A DNA stretch of 64,000 nt from the NCBI RefSeq assembly GCF_003732705.1, contig NZ_MOBR01000006.1, positions 206,281-270,280 on the forward strand. Reading direction: 5' to 3'. The notes beneath the pieces are model-generated. The model was given only the letters and a program-made list of their open reading frames with translations, was not told the DNA's origin and did no database searches. The DNA comes from Pseudomonas frederiksbergensis (GTDB lineage Bacteria > Pseudomonadota > Gammaproteobacteria > Pseudomonadales > Pseudomonadaceae). Both the position numbers and the translations under genes were made by a program. How positions within the stretch are numbered: the first letter of the stretch is position 1; every line of letters begins with the position of its first letter. Below are positions 18,243-27,600 of the stretch, piece after piece.

Positions 18243-18305
18243 TTCGCGGGCAAGCCTCGCTCCTACAGGTCGATGTGATCCGTAGGAGCGAGGCTTGCCC
18301 GCGAA
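18243..18305. repeat. REP doublet, GTAGGAGCGAGGC type, opposite orientation
   Basis: TTCGCGGGCAAGCCTCGC comes first and GTAGGAGCGAGGCTTGCC second, so the arms face outward compared with the other REPINs of the window. The spacer is only ~14 bases. Confidence 0.88.
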
Positions 18306-18451
18306 AGCGATCCAACAGACACCGCCAATCGTCAGTTTCTAACCCCCAGCCTTAAACCTTTTTCCTTTTATGTGTTCTAGTTATCACTCGACAGTTTGCG
18401 AAGTGGTCCATGCGCCACTAAACTGCCATCACTGATACCGAGCATGCACTT

Positions 18452-18760
18452 ATGCGTATAGACGGCCTTTCCTCTCAGTCGTACCCCATCAAGCGAAAGC
18501 CTCGCAAAGGCAATATCGCGCTGGATGAGTCCGTCGATGACATCGACGGTGAGCTGGAAATCCCGACTGAAGAGCAACTGGCCGCCCGCGCCGCCAAAGC
18601 CTCCGCGCAACGCTTGAGCAATCTCCCCGCCCGTCAGCAAGACATGATTTACCACCGTGCCATGAGTAAAAGCGTAGCGATGGCGTTAGCCAGCTACCTG
18701 AGCACCGCCGGTTTTGTCGATTGGGACGCTGATGTGCTGGGTCTCGACCTGTACATCTGA
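18452..18760 (+). CDS. Conserved hypothetical protein (DUF72 neighbour)
   Basis: A 102-residue soluble protein with a charged, probably disordered N-terminal half (SYPIKRKPRKGN, then an acidic stretch) and a helical C-terminus (LPARQQDMIYHRAMSKSVAM ALASYLS). Its TGA overlaps the ATG of the DUF72 gene by one base, so translation is coupled. It has no recognised domain. Homologues appear to be restricted to Pseudomonas and relatives; that is recollection, not a search. Confidence 0.85.
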   Translation: MRIDGLSSQSYPIKRKPRKGNIALDESVDDIDGELEIPTEEQLAARAAKASAQRLSNLPARQQDMIYHRAMSKSVAMALASYLSTAGFVDWDADVLGLDLYI

Positions 18761-19620
18761 TGTTGCTGCCTTACTACCTCGGTTGCCCGTCCTGGAGTGA
18801 AAACGCCTGGCGCGATTATCTCTACCCGCAAGACGCCAAACCCGCCGAGTTCCTCAATCTCTATTCCCAGGTTTTCAACGCCGTTGAAGGTAATACGACC
18901 TTCTACGCGAGCCCGGCTGCCACCACTGTGCAGCGCTGGGCCGAGACCATGCCCGAACACTTTCGCTTCACTGCCAAGTTCCCTGGCGACATCAGCCACA
19001 GTGGCGACCTTCGCGAACAACTGACCGCTGTCGACACCTTCCTGCAATTGCTCAGCCCATTGGGTGAGCGGGTTTCCCCTGTGTGGCTGCAGCTTTCCAA
19101 AAGCTTCACACCACAACGACTGTCGGAGCTGGCCGGTTTTATCGATGCCGTGGACCGACCCTTGGCGGTCGAGGTGCGGCATGACGAATTCTTTGCCAAG
19201 GGCGATGCCGAGCGCATGCTCAATCGCCTGTTACTGGATCGCGGTGTCGAACGCATTTGCCTCGATCCCCGAGCGCTGTTCAGTTGCATCTCGACCGATC
19301 CTTCGGTGCTCCACGCCCAATCGAAAAAGCCCAAGGTCCCACCCCGACCCGCAGCGTTCACCCAATTCCCTCAGGTGCGATTCATCGGTCATCCGCAACT
19401 GGAGGCCAACGATCCGTTCCTGGTGCCCTGGGTCGAGAAAATCGCCCAGTGGATTGAAGAGGGGCGCACGCCCTATATCTTCCTGCACACCGCCGACAAC
19501 CTGCTGGCGGCGAAACTGGCGCAACGTTTTCACGCAAAACTGATGCTGCGTTTGCCTGGCTTGCCGCCGCTGCCTGAGCTATACAGAGAGCCCGCCGCCG
19601 AGCAACTTGGCTTGCTCTGA
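18760..19620 (+). CDS. DUF72 domain protein (YecE-like)
   Basis: A 286-residue TIM-barrel-like DUF72 protein. The family features GCPSWSENAW near the N-terminus, EGNTTFYASP, FRFTAKFPGDISH and LAVEVRHDEFF are all visible, and PYIFLHTADN near the end. The biochemical activity of DUF72 is not established. It overlaps the previous gene (TGATG) and is followed after 33 bases by the ICL/PEP-mutase-like gene. Confidence 0.92.
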   Translation: MLLPYYLGCPSWSENAWRDYLYPQDAKPAEFLNLYSQVFNAVEGNTTFYASPAATTVQRWAETMPEHFRFTAKFPGDISHSGDLREQLTAVDTFLQLLSPLGERVSPVWLQLSKSFTPQRLSELAGFIDAVDRPLAVEVRHDEFFAKGDAERMLNRLLLDRGVERICLDPRALFSCISTDPSVLHAQSKKPKVPPRPAAFTQFPQVRFIGHPQLEANDPFLVPWVEKIAQWIEEGRTPYIFLHTADNLLAAKLAQRFHAKLMLRLPGLPPLPELYREPAAEQLGLL

Positions 19621-19653
19621 GGCGGTTTCCTTCCTCTTCTCAGGAGCCTGCCA

Positions 19654-20475
19654 ATGGATGCGCAAACCCTTCGAGCCCAGGCGTTCAAAGCACTGCATGA
19701 ACGCGCGGGGGCTTTTGTCATTCCCAACCCGTGGGACGCCGGCTCGGCGAAGATGCTCGCCAGCCTGGGTTTCGAGGCGCTGGCGACCACCAGTGCCGGT
19801 TACGCTTTTTCCAATGCGCGCCCTGATGGCGGATTGTCGCTGGACGACACTCTGGCCAATGTTCGGGCGATTGTCGCGGCGACTGATCTGCCCGTCGCCG
19901 TCGATCTGGAAAACGGCTTCGCCGACGATCCGGCCGAATGCGCACAAAGCATTCTGCGTGCGGCCGAGGCCGGTGCGGTCGGTGGCTCAATCGAAGATGC
20001 CACTGGCCGTGAAGACGCGCCAATCTACTGCTTCGAACATGCCGTGGCGCGTGTCGAAGCGGCCGTGAAAGCGGCTCGTAGCCTGCCTTTCCCTTTTATG
20101 CTGACGGCCCGCGCCGAGAATTTTCTGCACGGCAATCCTGATCTGGATGACACCATCCGCCGCTTGCAGGCATTCGCCGAAGCAGGGGCCGACGTGCTTT
20201 ACGCGCCGGGCCTGCGCAGTGCTGAAGACGTGTTGGTAGTGGTTCGCGCCGTGGCGCCGAAACCGGTCAATGTGTTGATGTCCGGCGGGCTCAAGTTGAC
20301 GGTCGAGCAATTGAGCGAGATGGGCGTCAAGCGCATCAGCGTCGGTTCGGCGCTGGCCTTGGCGGCATATGGCGAGTTCTTCCGCGCGGCTGAAGAGATC
20401 AAGACGTCCGGCACCTTCAGCTTCACCTCGCGCTCCATGCCCTATGCGAAGGCCAATCAGTTCTTCAAAGGCTGA
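19654..20475 (+). CDS. Isocitrate lyase/PEP mutase superfamily enzyme
   Basis: A 273-residue TIM barrel of the ICL/PEP mutase superfamily. It begins with the substrate loop NPWDAGSAKML, then TTSAGYAFSNARPDG, the metal-binding VAVDLENGFADDPAE and the SIEDATGRED segment, with LTARAENFL later. The canonical lyase KKCGH motif is missing, so it is one of the oxaloacetase/mutase-like relatives. It may act on a small 2-oxo acid; the substrate cannot be told. It shares direction with DUF72 and the extensin-like gene (two-base gap). Confidence 0.92.
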   Translation: MDAQTLRAQAFKALHERAGAFVIPNPWDAGSAKMLASLGFEALATTSAGYAFSNARPDGGLSLDDTLANVRAIVAATDLPVAVDLENGFADDPAECAQSILRAAEAGAVGGSIEDATGREDAPIYCFEHAVARVEAAVKAARSLPFPFMLTARAENFLHGNPDLDDTIRRLQAFAEAGADVLYAPGLRSAEDVLVVVRAVAPKPVNVLMSGGLKLTVEQLSEMGVKRISVGSALALAAYGEFFRAAEEIKTSGTFSFTSRSMPYAKANQFFKG

Positions 20476-20477
20476 CG

Positions 20478-21173
20478 ATGCGGGTTGCCAAGGGATTGTT
20501 GCTCGTGGCGTTGGTGATTGGGGCGGTGGGTTTGAGCGTCTGGCGCGGCTGGATCGACGTGCCGGCGCAGTGGAATCCTTGGGCGCCACTGGATGTGAAA
20601 GTTGCGCCGAATTTTCTGACCCGCTACAAACTGATGCGCTTGCGCGATGATCCACAGCTGTGCGATCAAGCCCTGAGCAGTTCCGGTTTGCGGGTCACCC
20701 GCCAGGCTGATAGCCCGGACGCGGCGTGCCCGTTGACCAATACCCTGCGTGTCCAGGGCGGTGAGGTGGCCCTGAGCAGCAGTTTCCTCGCCAGTTGCCC
20801 GTTGGCGGTGGCGTTCGCCCTGTTTGAACGCCACGCCCTGCAACCAGCCTCTCAGGCGGTTTACGGCCAGGTTGTGACGCGGGTCGATCACCTCGGCAGT
20901 TTCGCTTGCCGCAACCTGTACAACCGCGAGAACGGCGCCCGCAGTCAGCACGCCAGCGCCAACGCCCTGGATATCGCCGGTTTTCGCCTGGCCGATGGCC
21001 GAACCATCCGCGTGCTCAAGGATTGGCCAAAAGATAATGAGGACGCGCGGTTTCTACGCCAGGTCCGCGACGGCGCCTGCGACATGTTCAGTGTGGTGTT
21101 GAGCCCGGACTACAACGCCGCCCATCGCAATCACTTTCATGTGGATGTGGGGCCGTGGTGGGTGTGTCGCTGA
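20478..21173 (+). CDS. Extensin-like (LAS-type) putative peptidase
   Basis: A 231-residue protein with a single N-terminal membrane anchor (VAKGLLLVALVIGAVGLSVW). The C-terminal extensin-like domain carries SQH158ASANALD165 and HRNHFH221VD. This His-Asp-His set matches the zinc ligands of LAS/D-Ala-D-Ala-type metallopeptidases, so a cell-wall amidase or peptidase role in the periplasm is plausible. Several cysteines (C in LCDQA, AACP, SCPLA, ACRN, ACDMF, VCR) suggest disulfides. Confidence 0.88.
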   Translation: MRVAKGLLLVALVIGAVGLSVWRGWIDVPAQWNPWAPLDVKVAPNFLTRYKLMRLRDDPQLCDQALSSSGLRVTRQADSPDAACPLTNTLRVQGGEVALSSSFLASCPLAVAFALFERHALQPASQAVYGQVVTRVDHLGSFACRNLYNRENGARSQHASANALDIAGFRLADGRTIRVLKDWPKDNEDARFLRQVRDGACDMFSVVLSPDYNAAHRNHFHVDVGPWWVCR

Positions 21174-21187
21174 AGGATGCCGAGGGA

Positions 21188-21808
21188 TCAGGCGGCGATG
21201 CGCAGGTTTTGCAGAACGATTGGGCGTGCCCAGCCGTTATCGAAATCGAGTTGTTTCTGCTGTTCAACCAGTTCTTCGGGCGAGAACGGTGGGAACGGTT
21301 TGTCCAGCAAATGCAGTTCGAACTCGGCGATGGGCAGGTGCAGTGGACGCGGCTGCGGCGCCGGGCCCGCTGCTGGCACAGGCTGGCCAGCGGTGAGCAC
21401 GATTGGGCGGACCCAGCCGCTTTCGAAGTTCTGCTGTTGTTGCTGGGCGACGATTTCTTCTGGCGGGAACGGCGGGAAAGGTTTGTCGGCCAGGTCCATT
21501 TCGAACTCGGCAATCGGCAGGAACAGCGGCTCAGGTGGCTTGACCTGGGTTTCTGTCACATCGCATTCGCGCTGGGAAATAATGTGCGCGTAGAGCTCGC
21601 TGCCAACGGTCGGCTCAACCGGGCTTTCCAGATCCACCGGTGGAAAGGTCCCGCACGCCGGCACCACATCGCTCGACTGTTCGGCCAGGGCCTGGGCGAA
21701 AAAATCTTGCCACAGGTGACTGACGCCGCTCAGTGCTTGGGAGTTTCGCAGGCCATAATCGCCATGACGCGATATGTAGCCAACGGATGTGGTTTGAATG
21801 TCTGACAT
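21188..21808 (-). CDS. Protein with two tandem ~42-residue repeats, function unknown
   Basis: A 206-residue protein from the ATG at 21808 (MSDIQTTSVGYISRHGDYGL), convergent with the extensin-like gene. The C-terminal half is two copies of one unit: LPIAEFEMDLADKPFPPF-PPEEIV...NFESGWVRPIVL and LPIAEFELHLLDKPFPPF-SPEELV...DFDNGWARPIVL. No signal peptide or membrane segment is visible. A much longer frame up to 22123 runs through the start of rsmJ on the other strand and is rejected. I recognise no domain; the function is unknown. Confidence 0.85.
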   Translation of the reverse strand: MSDIQTTSVGYISRHGDYGLRNSQALSGVSHLWQDFFAQALAEQSSDVVPACGTFPPVDLESPVEPTVGSELYAHIISQRECDVTETQVKPPEPLFLPIAEFEMDLADKPFPPFPPEEIVAQQQQQNFESGWVRPIVLTAGQPVPAAGPAPQPRPLHLPIAEFELHLLDKPFPPFSPEELVEQQKQLDFDNGWARPIVLQNLRIAA

Positions 21809-21901
21809 TTTTCTCGGTCGACGCTCAGCTCTGGCAAAATGCTCGATAGTTTTGTTATCGGACGTTTTTGGCCGATCATTAATTTTTGAGCACCTTTTCC
21901 C

Positions 21902-22684
21902 ATGATTGAACAACCCGCGGCCTGCCGCATCCATGTCGAGGCTTCGGCCCCGGCGTTTCAGCCACAGGCCGAGCAATGGGCCGAGCGCCTGGGCTTGCCC
22001 TTGCAGGTGGATGACGGCGAGTTTGCCTTGCAGGTGGGCGAACAGGGTTTGCAGCTGCAACAGCTGGGGCCTGACGCGCCGGGGCCGGTGCGGGTGGATT
22101 TCGTCGAGGGCGGCGCGGCCCATCGTCGGTTATTCGGCGGCGGCACCGGGCAGATGATCGCCAAGGCAGTCGGCATCGCCCAAGGCGTGCGCCCACGGGT
22201 GCTGGATGCCACGGCGGGGCTGGGCAAGGATGCGTTCGTGCTGGCCAGTTTGGGTTGCGAGATGAGCCTGATCGAGCGTCAGCCGCTGATCGGCGCGTTG
22301 CTGGAGGACGGCTTGGCCCGTGGCGCGGAAGATTTCGACGTGGCGCCAATCGTGGCGCGGATGCGCTTGCTCAAGGGCAATTCGATTGATGTGATGCGCA
22401 ATTGGGAAGGGGAGCCGCCGCAGGTGATCTACCTTGATCCGATGTTCCCGCACCGTGAGAAAACCGCGCTGGTGAAGAAGGAAATGCGCCTGTTCCGCCC
22501 GTTGGTGGGGGATGACCCGGATGCGCCGGCCTTGCTTGAAGCCGCGTTGGCCCTGGCCAGCCATCGGGTCGTGGTCAAGCGCCCGCGCAAGGCGCCGTGC
22601 ATTGCGGGGCCCAAGCCCAGTCATGCGTTGGATGGGAAATCCAGTCGGTATGACATTTATCCGAAGAAGGCGCTTAAGCCCTGA
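21902..22684 (+). CDS. rsmJ: 16S rRNA (guanine1516-N2)-methyltransferase
   Basis: A 260-residue SAM-dependent methyltransferase of the RsmJ (YhiQ) type, which makes m2G1516 of 16S rRNA. The family-specific [13 protein letters not shown] precedes the SAM motif [19 protein letters not shown]. The catalytic-site segment YLDPMFPHR is followed by VVKRPRKAP and a C-terminal [13 protein letters not shown]. It is divergent from the repeat protein gene with a 93-base gap. Confidence 0.95.
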   Translation: MIEQPAACRIHVEASAPAFQPQAEQWAERLGLPLQVDDGEFALQVGEQGLQLQQLGPDAPGPVRVDFVEGGAAHRRLFGGGTGQMIAKAVGIAQGVRPRVLDATAGLGKDAFVLASLGCEMSLIERQPLIGALLEDGLARGAEDFDVAPIVARMRLLKGNSIDVMRNWEGEPPQVIYLDPMFPHREKTALVKKEMRLFRPLVGDDPDAPALLEAALALASHRVVVKRPRKAPCIAGPKPSHALDGKSSRYDIYPKKALKP

Positions 22685-22699
22685 TTCAGCACTGAACCT

Positions 22700-22810
22700 G
22701 ATCGTTCCCACGCTCTGCGTGGGAATGCAGCCCGGGACGCTCCGCGTCCCATTCAAAGCCGAACGCGGAGCGTCCATTGAGGCATTCCCACGCAGAGCGT
22801 GGGAACGATC
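22700..22810. repeat. GATCGTTCCCACGC palindromic repeat, copy 3
   Basis: Outer arms GATCGTTCCCACGCTCTG and complement enclose GGGACGCTCCGCGTCCC and GAACGCGGAGCGTCC. It fills the whole space between the ends of rsmJ and mexL. Confidence 0.94.
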
Positions 22811-22811
22811 A

Positions 22812-23456
22812 TCAGGCCGTCTCAGGCCGATAAGCCCGCATAAACAACCCTACCACCTCCAGCACATGCTCCTCGGCCGCTTCCCCGGTCAACGGCTCGC
22901 CGCAGCCATACAGCAACCGAAAATTCCCCGCCCCTTTGAGCAGGCAAAAGAAATGCCCGGCGGCGTTGCGCGGTTTATCAATGCTCAATTCGCCGGTCTG
23001 ATCGATCCTGCTCAGCAACCGCTCCATGCCATTCAACATGCGCTCCGGCCCGGCCTCGAAGAAGATCAGCGACAGCTTCGGGTCCTGGCTACCCAGGCTG
23101 ATCATCAAGCGATGCAGGTTCACTGACTCATCGCTATTGACCAACTGGTGAAAGCCTCGGGCGATGTTCAACAGCACCGTTTCCACCGCAATGCCGTCCG
23201 GCAATTCGAAGAACAGTGGCGGCAATTGCTCTTCGCACTTGGCCACCACGGCGGCGGAGAACAACGTCTCCTTGTCGTTGAAATGGCTGTAGACCGTCAG
23301 TTTCGACACCCCGGCCTCGGCCGCCACGGCATCCATGCTGGTGTTGGCGTAACCATTACTCAGAAACAGAATTTTCGCCGCCTCGAGGATGGCCTGGCGC
23401 TTGGCCAGATCCTTGGGGCGGCCCGGACCATTGGATGCTGAAAGATTGTTCGACAT
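22812..23456 (-). CDS. mexL: TetR-family repressor, MexL-like
   Basis: A 214-residue TetR/AcrR repressor. The helix-turn-helix domain covers residues ~15-65 (LAKRQAILEAAKILFLSNGY, then VAAEAGVSKLTVYSHFNDKE). The C-terminal domain is of the type that senses efflux substrates. It is divergent from an RND efflux operon with a 94-base gap that contains a 36-bp palindrome. Position and neighbours match P. aeruginosa mexL (PA3678), which represses mexJK. The symbol rests on synteny and family, not on measured identity. Confidence 0.9.
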   Translation of the reverse strand: MSNNLSASNGPGRPKDLAKRQAILEAAKILFLSNGYANTSMDAVAAEAGVSKLTVYSHFNDKETLFSAAVVAKCEEQLPPLFFELPDGIAVETVLLNIARGFHQLVNSDESVNLHRLMISLGSQDPKLSLIFFEAGPERMLNGMERLLSRIDQTGELSIDKPRNAAGHFFCLLKGAGNFRLLYGCGEPLTGEAAEEHVLEVVGLFMRAYRPETA

Positions 23457-23475
23457 TCTTCGCTTTTAATACTGG

Positions 23476-23511
23476 ACTGGTGAGTTTGCTATTAATAACA
23501 TACCCGCCAGT
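23476..23511. promoter_or_regulatory. 36-bp palindromic operator between mexL and mexJ
   Basis: The stretch ACTGGTGAGTTTGC...ACCCGCCAGT is an inverted repeat centred on ATTAAT; 28 of 36 positions pair. A perfect -10 box TATAAT for mexJ begins at its right edge (23511-23516). It is the obvious binding site for the TetR-type repressor, acting on both divergent promoters. A further, shorter arm pair (ATACTGG 23469-23475 / CCAGTAT 23507-23513) overlaps it. Confidence 0.8.
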
Positions 23512-23550
23512 ATAATTATTCCAAGCACCATTAGCGAAAGGTCCTTCACC

Positions 23551-24651
23551 ATGTTCCGCTATGCCTTGCCCCTCGCGTTGCCAGTCAGTCTGGCTTTTTT
23601 ATTGTCGGCGTGCGGTCACGAAGAGGCGCCGCAAGTCAGCGTGCGACCGGCCATGGTGGTGCAGCCACAGCCTTCGGCCCAGGCGATGGAAAGCTATCCC
23701 GGTGAAGTTCGCGCCCGTTATGAGCCGGATCTGGCGTTCCGCATTGGCGGTAAAGTCAGCCGACGACTGGTCGAGGAAGGTCAGCGGGTCAAGGCTGATC
23801 AACCCTTGGCCGAACTCGATCCCCAGGACGTCCGCCTGCAACTTGAAGCCACTCGCGCTCAAGTCACCGCCGCCGAAGCCAATCTGAACCTGGTGCGCGC
23901 CGAACGGGATCGCTACAAGACGCTGATGGACCGTCAGATGGTGAGCAAGTCTGCGTACGACAATTCCGAAAACCTTTACCGATCCGGTGAAGCGCGCCTC
24001 AAACAAATCAAAGCCGAATTCAACGTCTCGACCAATCAGGCGAGCTACGCCGTGCTGCGTGCGCCCCAGGATGGGGTGGTGGCCAAACGTGCGGTGGAAG
24101 TCGGCCAAGTGGTTGCTGCCGGGCAAACCGTGTTTACCCTCGCCACCGATGGCGAGCGTGAAGTGTTGATCAGCCTGCCGGAGCAAAGTTTTGGTCGATT
24201 CAAGGTCGATCAGCCGGTCTCGGTGGAGCTGTGGACTCAGCCTGATCAACGTTTTACCGGGCGCATCCGAGAGCTGTCGCCCGCGGCCGATCCAAAATCC
24301 CGGACCTTCGCGGCGCGTATTGCCTTCACGTCCGGCAAAGTTCCGGCCGAACTCGGCCAGAGCGCCCGGGTGTTTATCCAGACCGCGCAAGTCGTGCCGC
24401 TGTCAGTGCCTTTGTCGGCAGTCACCGCCGAAAACGGCGCCACGTACGTGTGGGTGGTCGGCGCCAATAACACCTTGAAAAAAGTCCCGGTCCGGGTCGG
24501 TGCCTTCGGTGAGAAAACCGTTCCGGTGTTTGAGGGCCTGAACGCCAGCGACTGGGTGGTGGCCGCCGGGGTTCATGTGCTTCATGACGGGCAGCAAGTA
24601 CGCCCGGTGGATCGCTCCAACCGCGTGGTCAATCTGGCGGACAAGGAGTAA
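23551..24651 (+). CDS. mexJ: RND efflux periplasmic adaptor (MexJ-like)
   Basis: A 366-residue membrane-fusion lipoprotein. The signal peptide ends in LSAC, placing the cysteine at residue ~21. The biotinyl-lipoyl half-domains flank a coiled-coil hairpin (residues ~95-150: VTAAEANLNLVRAERDRYKT, then SEN-rich helix). The beta-barrel (DGEREVLISLPEQSF) and membrane-proximal domains follow. It bridges the inner-membrane pump MexK and an outer-membrane channel. A ribosome site (GCGAAAGG) precedes the ATG. mexK starts six bases after its stop. Confidence 0.93.
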   Translation: MFRYALPLALPVSLAFLLSACGHEEAPQVSVRPAMVVQPQPSAQAMESYPGEVRARYEPDLAFRIGGKVSRRLVEEGQRVKADQPLAELDPQDVRLQLEATRAQVTAAEANLNLVRAERDRYKTLMDRQMVSKSAYDNSENLYRSGEARLKQIKAEFNVSTNQASYAVLRAPQDGVVAKRAVEVGQVVAAGQTVFTLATDGEREVLISLPEQSFGRFKVDQPVSVELWTQPDQRFTGRIRELSPAADPKSRTFAARIAFTSGKVPAELGQSARVFIQTAQVVPLSVPLSAVTAENGATYVWVVGANNTLKKVPVRVGAFGEKTVPVFEGLNASDWVVAAGVHVLHDGQQVRPVDRSNRVVNLADKE

Positions 24652-24657
24652 TCCCCG

Positions 24658-27600
24658 ATGGGTTTCAATCTTTCCGAATGGGCGCTGCGTAACCGCCAGA
24701 TCGTACTGTTCCTGATGCTTTTGCTGGCGATCGTCGGCGCACTTTCCTACACCAAGCTTGGCCAAAGCGAAGACCCGCCGTTCACCTTCAAGGCCATGGT
24801 GATTCGTACCAATTGGCCGGGGGCCACAGCCCAGGAAGTCTCGCGACAGGTCACCGAGCGCATTGAAAAGAAGCTGATGGAAACCGGCGAGTACGAGCGC
24901 ATCGTCTCGTTCTCCCGTCCGGGTGAATCCCAGGTGACGTTCATGGCCCGGGATTCGATGCACTCGGCGCAGATCCCGGAGCTGTGGTATCAGGTCCGCA
25001 AAAAGATCAGCGACATCCGCCAGACCCTGCCGCCGGGCATTCAAGGGCCGTTTTTCAACGATGAATTCGGCACCACGTTCGGCAACATCTACGCCCTGAC
25101 CGGCGACGGTTTTGACTACGCGGTGCTCAAGGATTACGCCGACCGCATCCAGATTCAGCTGCAACGGGTCAAGGATGTAGGCAAGGTCGATCTGCTCGGC
25201 CTGCAGGACGAGAAGATCTGGATCGAACTGTCCAACGTCAAACTCGCCACCCTCGGCTTGCCGCTCGCCGCAGTGCAGCAGGCGCTTGAAGAGCAGAATT
25301 CGGTGTCCACCGCTGGCTTCTTCGAAACCAGCAGCGAGCGATTACAGCTACGGGTCACCGGGAATTTTCAGACAGTCGAACAGATAAAAAGCTTTCCGAT
25401 CCGGGTCGGTGATCGTACGTTCCGCATCGCCGATGTCGCCGACGTGCGTCGCGGTTTCAACGATCCACCGGCGCCGCGTATGCGTTTCATGGCCGAGGAC
25501 GCTATCGGTCTGGCCGTGGCGATGAAGGACGGTGGCGACATTCTGGTCCTCGGCAAGGCCCTGGAAGTCGAGTTCGACCGCATCCAGAAAAACCTCCCCG
25601 CCGGTATGCAACTGCGCAAGGTTTCGGACCAGCCTGCCGCGGTGAAAACCGGTGTTGGCGAGTTCGTCCAGGTGCTGGTCGAAGCCCTGGCGATCGTGTT
25701 GCTGGTGAGTTTCTTCTCCCTCGGCGTGCGCACCGGCATGGTCGTGGCGCTGGCCATTCCGCTGGTGCTGGCGATGACGTTCGCCTGCATGTATTACCTC
25801 GGCATCGGCCTGCACAAGATTTCCCTCGGTGCTTTGGTGCTGGCCTTGGGTTTGCTGGTGGACGACGCGATCATCGCCGTGGAAATGATGGCGATCAAAA
25901 TGGAGCAGGGCTTCGACCGCATCAAGGCCGCCAGCTATGCCTGGACCAGCACCGCGTTCCCGATGCTCACTGGCACGTTGATCACGGCGGCCGGGTTCCT
26001 GCCCATCGCCACCGCGCAATCGGGCACCGGTGAATACACCCGCTCAATCTTCCAGGTAGTCACCATCGCGCTGTTGGCGTCGTGGATTGCTGCCGTGGTG
26101 TTTGTGCCGTACCTGGGGGAAAAACTCCTGCCGGACCTGGCGAAGATTCACGCAGCCAAACACGGCACCACGGGCGGTCAGCCCGACCCTTATGGCACGC
26201 CGTTCTATCAGCGCGTACGACGCTTGGTGGAGTGGTGCGTGCGCTGGCGCAAGACCGTGATCACACTGACGGTCATCCTGTTCATCGCCTCCATCGTGCT
26301 GTTCCGCTTCGTGCCGCAGCAGTTTTTCCCGGCCTCGGGTCGGCTGGAACTGATGGTCGATCTGAAACTGGCCGAAGGCGCGTCCCTGAGCAACACCACC
26401 GACGAGGTTAAACGCCTTGAAGGTCTGCTGAAGGATCACGCCGGCATCGACAACTACGTGGCCTACGTCGGCACCGGTTCGCCGCGATTTTACCTACCGC
26501 TGGATCAGCAACTTCCTGCGGCGAGCTTCGCTCAGTTTGTGGTCCTGGCCAAGACCATCGAGGAGCGCGAAACCCTGCGCACCTGGCTGATCGAAACCCT
26601 CAACGAACAGTTCCCGGCGCTGCGCTCGCGGGTTACGCGTTTGGAAAACGGCCCGCCGGTTGGCTATCCGGTGCAGTTCCGCGTCACCGGCGAGCACATC
26701 GAAGAAGTCCGTGCCCTGGCCCGTAAAGTGGCGGAAAAAGTTCGCGAGAATCCCCACGTGGTCAACGTCCATCTGGACTGGGAAGAACCGAGCAAAGTCG
26801 TGTACCTGAACGTTGATCAGGACCGCGCCCGGGCCCTCGGCGTCAGCACCGCCAACCTGTCGAAGTTTTTGCAAAGCTCCCTGACCGGTTCCAGCGTCAG
26901 CCAGTACCGCGAAGACAACGAGTTGATCGAAATCCTGCTGCGCGGCACCGTGCATGAGCGCACCGAACTGTCGCTGTTGCCGAGCCTGGCTGTGCCCACC
27001 GACAACGGCAAAAGCGTCGCGCTGTCGCAGATTGCGACCCTGGAATATGGCTTCGAAGAAGGCATCATCTGGCACCGCAACCGCCTGCCCAACGTGACGA
27101 TTCGCGCGGACATCTATGGCAAGGAGCAACCGGCGACCCTGGTGCAGCAGATCATGCCGACCCTCGACCCGATCCGCGCCGAACTGCCGGATGGCTACTT
27201 GCTGGAAGTCGGCGGCACCGTGGAAGACTCGGCTCGCGGGCAGAACTCGGTGAAGGCCGGTGTGCCACTGTTCATTGTGGTTGTGTTGACGTTGCTGATG
27301 CTGCAACTGCGCAGTTTCTCACGCACGGTGATGGTGTTTCTGACAGCGCCACTGGGGCTGATCGGCGTGACCTTGTTCCTGATGGTGTTCCGCCAGCCGT
27401 TCGGCTTCGTCGCCATGCTCGGGACCATCGCCTTGTCCGGGATGATCATGCGCAACTCAGTGATCCTGGTGGACCAGATCGAACAAGACATCGCCGCCGG
27501 GCTCAAACCGTGGCAAGCGATCATCGAAGCCACGGTGCGGCGATTCCGGCCCATCGTGCTGACGGCACTCGCCGCGGTACTGGCGATGATCCCGCTGTCA

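Noticed and set aside
21809..22123. N-terminal extension of the tandem-repeat protein
   Set aside because: The extension would run antisense through the start of rsmJ; the ATG at 21808 has a family-like beginning and leaves a normal intergenic gap.
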